From: Phycisphaerae bacterium | Lineage (GTDB): Bacteria > Planctomycetota > Phycisphaerae > Sedimentisphaerales > Anaerobacaceae | Reading direction: 5' to 3' | NCBI GenBank assembly: GCA_017993835.1 | Contig: JAGOLX010000010.1 | Coordinates: 62,001 to 126,000, forward strand | DNA: 64,000 bases | Notes under the pieces: model-generated | What the model was told of the DNA's origin: nothing | The model's input: only the letters and a program-made list of their open reading frames with translations | Database searches by the model: none | Made by a program: the position numbers and the translations under genes | Part shown: piece after piece, positions 60,749 to 64,000 of the stretch | Position numbering within the stretch: position 1 is the stretch's first letter | How the letters are laid out: each line of letters begins with the position of its first letter

Positions 60749-63684
60749 TCAGTGACTTGCCCTCAGACGCGGATCAGTTACAATCGGACGGTATCACGGC
60801 ATCGAGCGGAGCCTGTTGTGACTTGCCCTCAGACGCGGATCAGTTACAATCTGCGTGGTTTTGGGGATATAGAATATCCAGTTGTGACTTGCCCTCAGAC
60901 GCGGATCAGTTACAATCGGGACATCCGAGACGGTGGACGCGGTCGGGTTGTGACTTGCCCTCAGACGCGGATCAGTTACAATAGTGGCGAAGGACCGTCG
61001 AGTGAGGAAGAGGTTGTGACTTGCCCTCAGACGCGGATCAGTTACAATAGAGTGAAGAATCCATAGCGTGTAATGAGTGTTGTGACTTGCCCTCAGACGC
61101 GGATCAGTTACAATCGAGGACCGGCGGTCTATGACCAAGTCGCGGTTGTGACTTGCCCTCAGACGCGGATCAGTTACAATCTCTGCCGTGCAGCCCACAT
61201 GCTCGTACCGGTTGTGACTTGCCCTCAGACGCGGATCAGTTACAATACGAGGGCGCAAAGACCGCCAGTCGATTGAGTTGTGACTTGCCCTCAGACGCGG
61301 ATCAGTTACAATTCGGGATCGGAGGAGAGCTTCCAGTAGCCCGTTGTGACTTGCCCTCAGACGCGGATCAGTTACAATTAGGTCACGACCAGGTTCCCGC
61401 GTTTCTTGGTTGTGACTTGCCCTCAGACGCGGATCAGTTACAATCAGCCAGCCTGGACAACTCAACCATCTCGGTTGTGACTTGCCCTCAGACGCGGATC
61501 AGTTACAATAACCCGCCGAGGTGCTCGTCGCCGCGGCCCGTTGTGACTTGCCCTCAGACGCGGATCAGTTACAATCTGTGTGATAACCAGGCCATCACCG
61601 GGACCGTTGTGACTTGCCCTCAGACGCGGATCAGTTACAATCGTGACAACCTCGGAAATCCGTTCTTCTCAGTTGTGACTTGCCCTCAGACGCGGATCAG
61701 TTACAATCTGGGCTACGCCTGAATGCGGGGTCCCGTGGTTGTGACTTGCCCTCAGACGCGGATCAGTTACAATGATCCGGTATGCACTGGCCGATCTGAC
61801 GCTGTTGTGACTTGCCCTCAGACGCGGATCAGTTACAATCGACAGGAACAGCCCATCACTCGTGCCCGTGTTGTGACTTGCCCTCAGACGCGGATCAGTT
61901 ACAATCGCCTCCCTGGACAACTCCACCATCTCCATGTTGTGACTTGCCCTCAGACGCGGATCAGTTACAATCCGATGGGCCGAAAGCTCTACGATCCCAC
62001 CGTTGTGACTTGCCCTCAGACGCGGATCAGTTACAATCCATCACCGGAACGAATCCAGGCAGAGCGGGTTGTGACTTGCCCTCAGACGCGGATCAGTTAC
62101 AATCACAGCATGGCCTCCCGCACGACAAGGGAGTTGTGACTTGCCCTCAGACGCGGATCAGTTACAATGACGTGGGCAAGCAGGTATACGCCTCGGCGTT
62201 GTGACTTGCCCTCAGACGCGGATCAGTTACAATCAACCGGACGAAGACCCTGAAGTCCATTTCGTTGTGACTTGCCCTCAGACGCGGATCAGTTACAATA
62301 GCGGCCTGCGTGTCCTAAGCGGTTCATTAGTTGTGACTTGCCCTCAGACGCGGATCAGTTACAATCCCGGCCCTCTACGAGGCGGGTCTGCTGGTGTTGT
62401 GACTTGCCCTCAGACGCGGATCAGTTACAATCGCCTTGAGCTTGAGCGTCGCCGAGCCATCGTTGTGACTTGCCCTCAGACGCGGATCAGTTACAATGCG
62501 TCCCCGTAGCGGGTGACCTCCGTCGCCGTTGTGACTTGCCCTCAGACGCGGATCAGTTACAATGTAGGCCTCACCATGGCGACGTACCTGGCGGTTGTGA
62601 CTTGCCCTCAGACGCGGATCAGTTACAATGGCGACTCCGGCTGCGTCTGGCGTCTCGCAGTTGTGACTTGCCCTCAGACGCGGATCAGTTACAATAGACT
62701 CTATCACGACGGCAATCCCGTGATGGTTGTGACTTGCCCTCAGACGCGGATCAGTTACAATATCGCCGCATACCAGGTCAGCGTCTTCGTCGTTGTGACT
62801 TGCCCTCAGACGCGGATCAGTTACAATCTGTGACACTGCCCCTGCGGCGCACGCCGTGTTGTGACTTGCCCTCAGACGCGGATCAGTTACAATCGGCCTG
62901 GTGCGGCACAGCGAGGTCCCTTGGTTGTGACTTGCCCTCAGACGCGGATCAGTTACAATCGCGAACCCCAGGGCGACGACCTATCTGGTGTTGTGACTTG
63001 CCCTCAGACGCGGATCAGTTACAATTCCGTGCCCTGCCGCAGTTCACGATCGACGGTTGTGACTTGCCCTCAGACGCGGATCAGTTACAATTTGCATGTC
63101 GTCGATCATCCATCGCAGTTGGTTGTGACTTGCCCTCAGACGCGGATCAGTTACAATCCGTCGAGTGTTCGTCCAACGTCATCGACAGTTGTGACTTGCC
63201 CTCAGACGCGGATCAGTTACAATAGAGCAGCCGATAGGCAATGCGGAGCCGCTGTTGTGACTTGCCCTCAGACGCGGATCAGTTACAATCCGTCCTCTCG
63301 AAAGGAATCGACCTCGTGGGTTGTGACTTGCCCTCAGACGCGGATCAGTTACAATATGAGGCAGCCCGACAGAGCGTCATCGACGGTTGTGACTTGCCCT
63401 CAGACGCGGATCAGTTACAATGAATGTCTATACGGCCAAGGCAGGGGGCAGTTGTGACTTGCCCTCAGACGCGGATCAGTTACAATGCTCTCCTGGCCGG
63501 GCTTCGGCTCGCCTCGGTTGTGACTTGCCCTCAGACGCGGATCAGTTACAATCCGCGGCCACGCGACCCTCGGTGAGTTGCCGTTGTGACTTGCCCTCAG
63601 ACGCGGATCAGTTACAATTCGCACCGGCCGGCGTGCGACGGTACGGATGTTGTGACTTGCCCTCAGACGCGGATCAGTTACAAT
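60749..63684 (+). CRISPR. CRISPR array, 45 repeats and 44 spacers
   Basis: Repeat is 36 nt, beginning GTTGTGACTTGCCCTCAG and ending ACGCGGATCAGTTACAAT. Spacers are 30 nt, except 29 nt after repeats 11, 21, 22 and 41. Only the first repeat (60749-60784) is degenerate, in its first three bases; the others I checked are identical. The partly inverted ends (GTTGTGAC / GTTACAAT) and length resemble type II-C repeats such as that of Neisseria. TTGCCC at repeat positions 9-14 and TACAAT at 31-36, spaced by 16 nt, form an embedded promoter-like pair. cas2 follows convergently. Any protein-like frame across the array is an artefact. Confidence 0.98.
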
Positions 63685-63729
63685 GGTCGGATCGCAAACC
63701 CTTGGCCTCCAAGGGTTTGCGATCCGACC
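63685..63729. terminator. Perfect 21-bp hairpin between array and cas2
   Basis: GGTCGGATCGCAAACCCTTGG (63685-63705), loop CCT, and its exact inverse (63709-63729). It abuts the last repeat and ends 2 nt before the cas2 stop. It has no U-tract; it probably separates convergent array and cas transcripts. Confidence 0.65.
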
Positions 63730-63731
63730 CG

Positions 63732-64000
63732 TCAGAATAATTCGAGTTGTCTGGGCGCAGGCGGAGCGGGTTTTCGCATTTTTCCCCAGTGTGTTTCCAT
63801 GCGCCCGAATTGCTTGTCGGTGATGGTGATGAGCCGAACCTCGCCATCATCCGGCAAGAAGCTTTTGATGCGGCTGTAGTGGACATCGGCGTTTTCCTCG
63901 CTGGAACAATGCCGAACATACACGGAGTATTGTAGCATGGTGAAGCCGTCTTTCAAGAGGTGTTTGCGGAAATCCGTGTAGTCTTTTCGGGCTTTTTTCG
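63732..64000 (-). CDS. cas2: Cas2 (partial, type II-like)
   Basis: Only the last 89 residues are visible; the 5' end lies beyond the window. KKARKDYTDFRKHLLKDGFT continues MLQYSVYVRHC, then EVRLITITDKQFGRM and a Pro-rich end APPAPRQLELF, as in Cas2 of type II-C loci. Cas2 forms the adaptation complex with Cas1 that integrates spacers. The gene runs toward the array; cas1 and cas9 are expected upstream at higher coordinates. Confidence 0.93.
   Translation of the reverse strand, partial: KKARKDYTDFRKHLLKDGFTMLQYSVYVRHCSSEENADVHYSRIKSFLPDDGEVRLITITDKQFGRMETHWGKMRKPAPPAPRQLELF

Noticed and set aside
60749-63684. Assignment of the array to a type I or III system
   Set aside because: 36-nt repeat with inverted ends, 30-nt spacers and a Cas2 of the type II-C kind favour type II; decisive genes lie outside the window.
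60736-63740. Open frames across the CRISPR array with repeated CPQTRISYN or DLPSDADQLQ motifs
   Set aside because: They are translations of the 66-nt repeat-spacer period, which is a multiple of three; not genes.

Overview
The window is 64 kb of high-GC bacterial chromosome. It most likely comes from a Planctomycetota bacterium, probably class Phycisphaerae (Sedimentisphaerales-like). Supporting this are four tandem pseudopilin-like proteins with the [11 protein letters not shown]-terminus, two giant secreted LamG/discoidin proteins with YYWRVDE modules, a PEP-CTERM-like anchor, a Tat-exported Gfo/Idh/MocA oxidoreductase, and many long palindromic intergenic repeats. The taxon is inferred from gene content; no rRNA or tRNA gene was seen.

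Layout. 0.2-9 kb: secreted LamG protein, a ParA-type ATPase fused to a glycogen-binding-like domain, and three secreted proteins. 9-13.6 kb: purE, a MEMO-family gene, an oxidoreductase, a cupin and an HD-domain protein. 13.6-16.5 kb: a large autotransporter-like protein with its own promoter, next to the broken C-terminus of a second copy. 17.5-25 kb: TauE-type permease, pcm overlapping recG, a DnaJ-zinc-finger-like protein, and a Trk/Ktr potassium uptake pair. 25.2-33.6 kb: a HEPN-like protein, a RluA-family pseudouridine synthase, a TPR membrane protein, an S55-type peptidase, a beta-propeller-like protein and a lone fumarase alpha subunit. 33.7-37.3 kb: four pseudopilin paralogues. 37.6-43.6 kb: ribE, pdxA and rsmA on the minus strand, then a membrane protein coupled to a thymidylate-synthase-family gene and a parvulin. 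44-49 kb: second LamG protein, a mobile-element remnant and rmuC.

49.6-56.4 kb is an accessory region. It holds a sigma70-like promoter and three tandem paralogues of a Cys/His-rich family I do not recognise, the first fused to an Rnk/GreA-type RNA-polymerase-binding module. Next come a PIN toxin with a small partner (and a fragment of a second partner), a DUF5677-like protein, a YhcG-type nuclease and an exported phosphoesterase. 57.4-60.5 kb: HAD hydrolase, homocysteine methyltransferase and an amino-acid permease.

60.7-64.0 kb: a CRISPR array of 45 repeats (36 nt) and 44 spacers (29-30 nt), followed by a convergent cas2 cut by the window edge. The repeat resembles type II-C repeats and ends in a -10-like TACAAT, so each repeat may carry its own promoter. 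cas1 and cas9 would lie beyond position 64000.

Dispersed non-coding palindromes are the other theme. At least five families recur, one as an in-frame insertion inside rsmA and one as a unit of about 175 bp present in inverted orientation 46 kb apart. The best candidate for something undescribed is the three-gene Cys/His family with the Rnk fusion at 50.4-51.9 kb.
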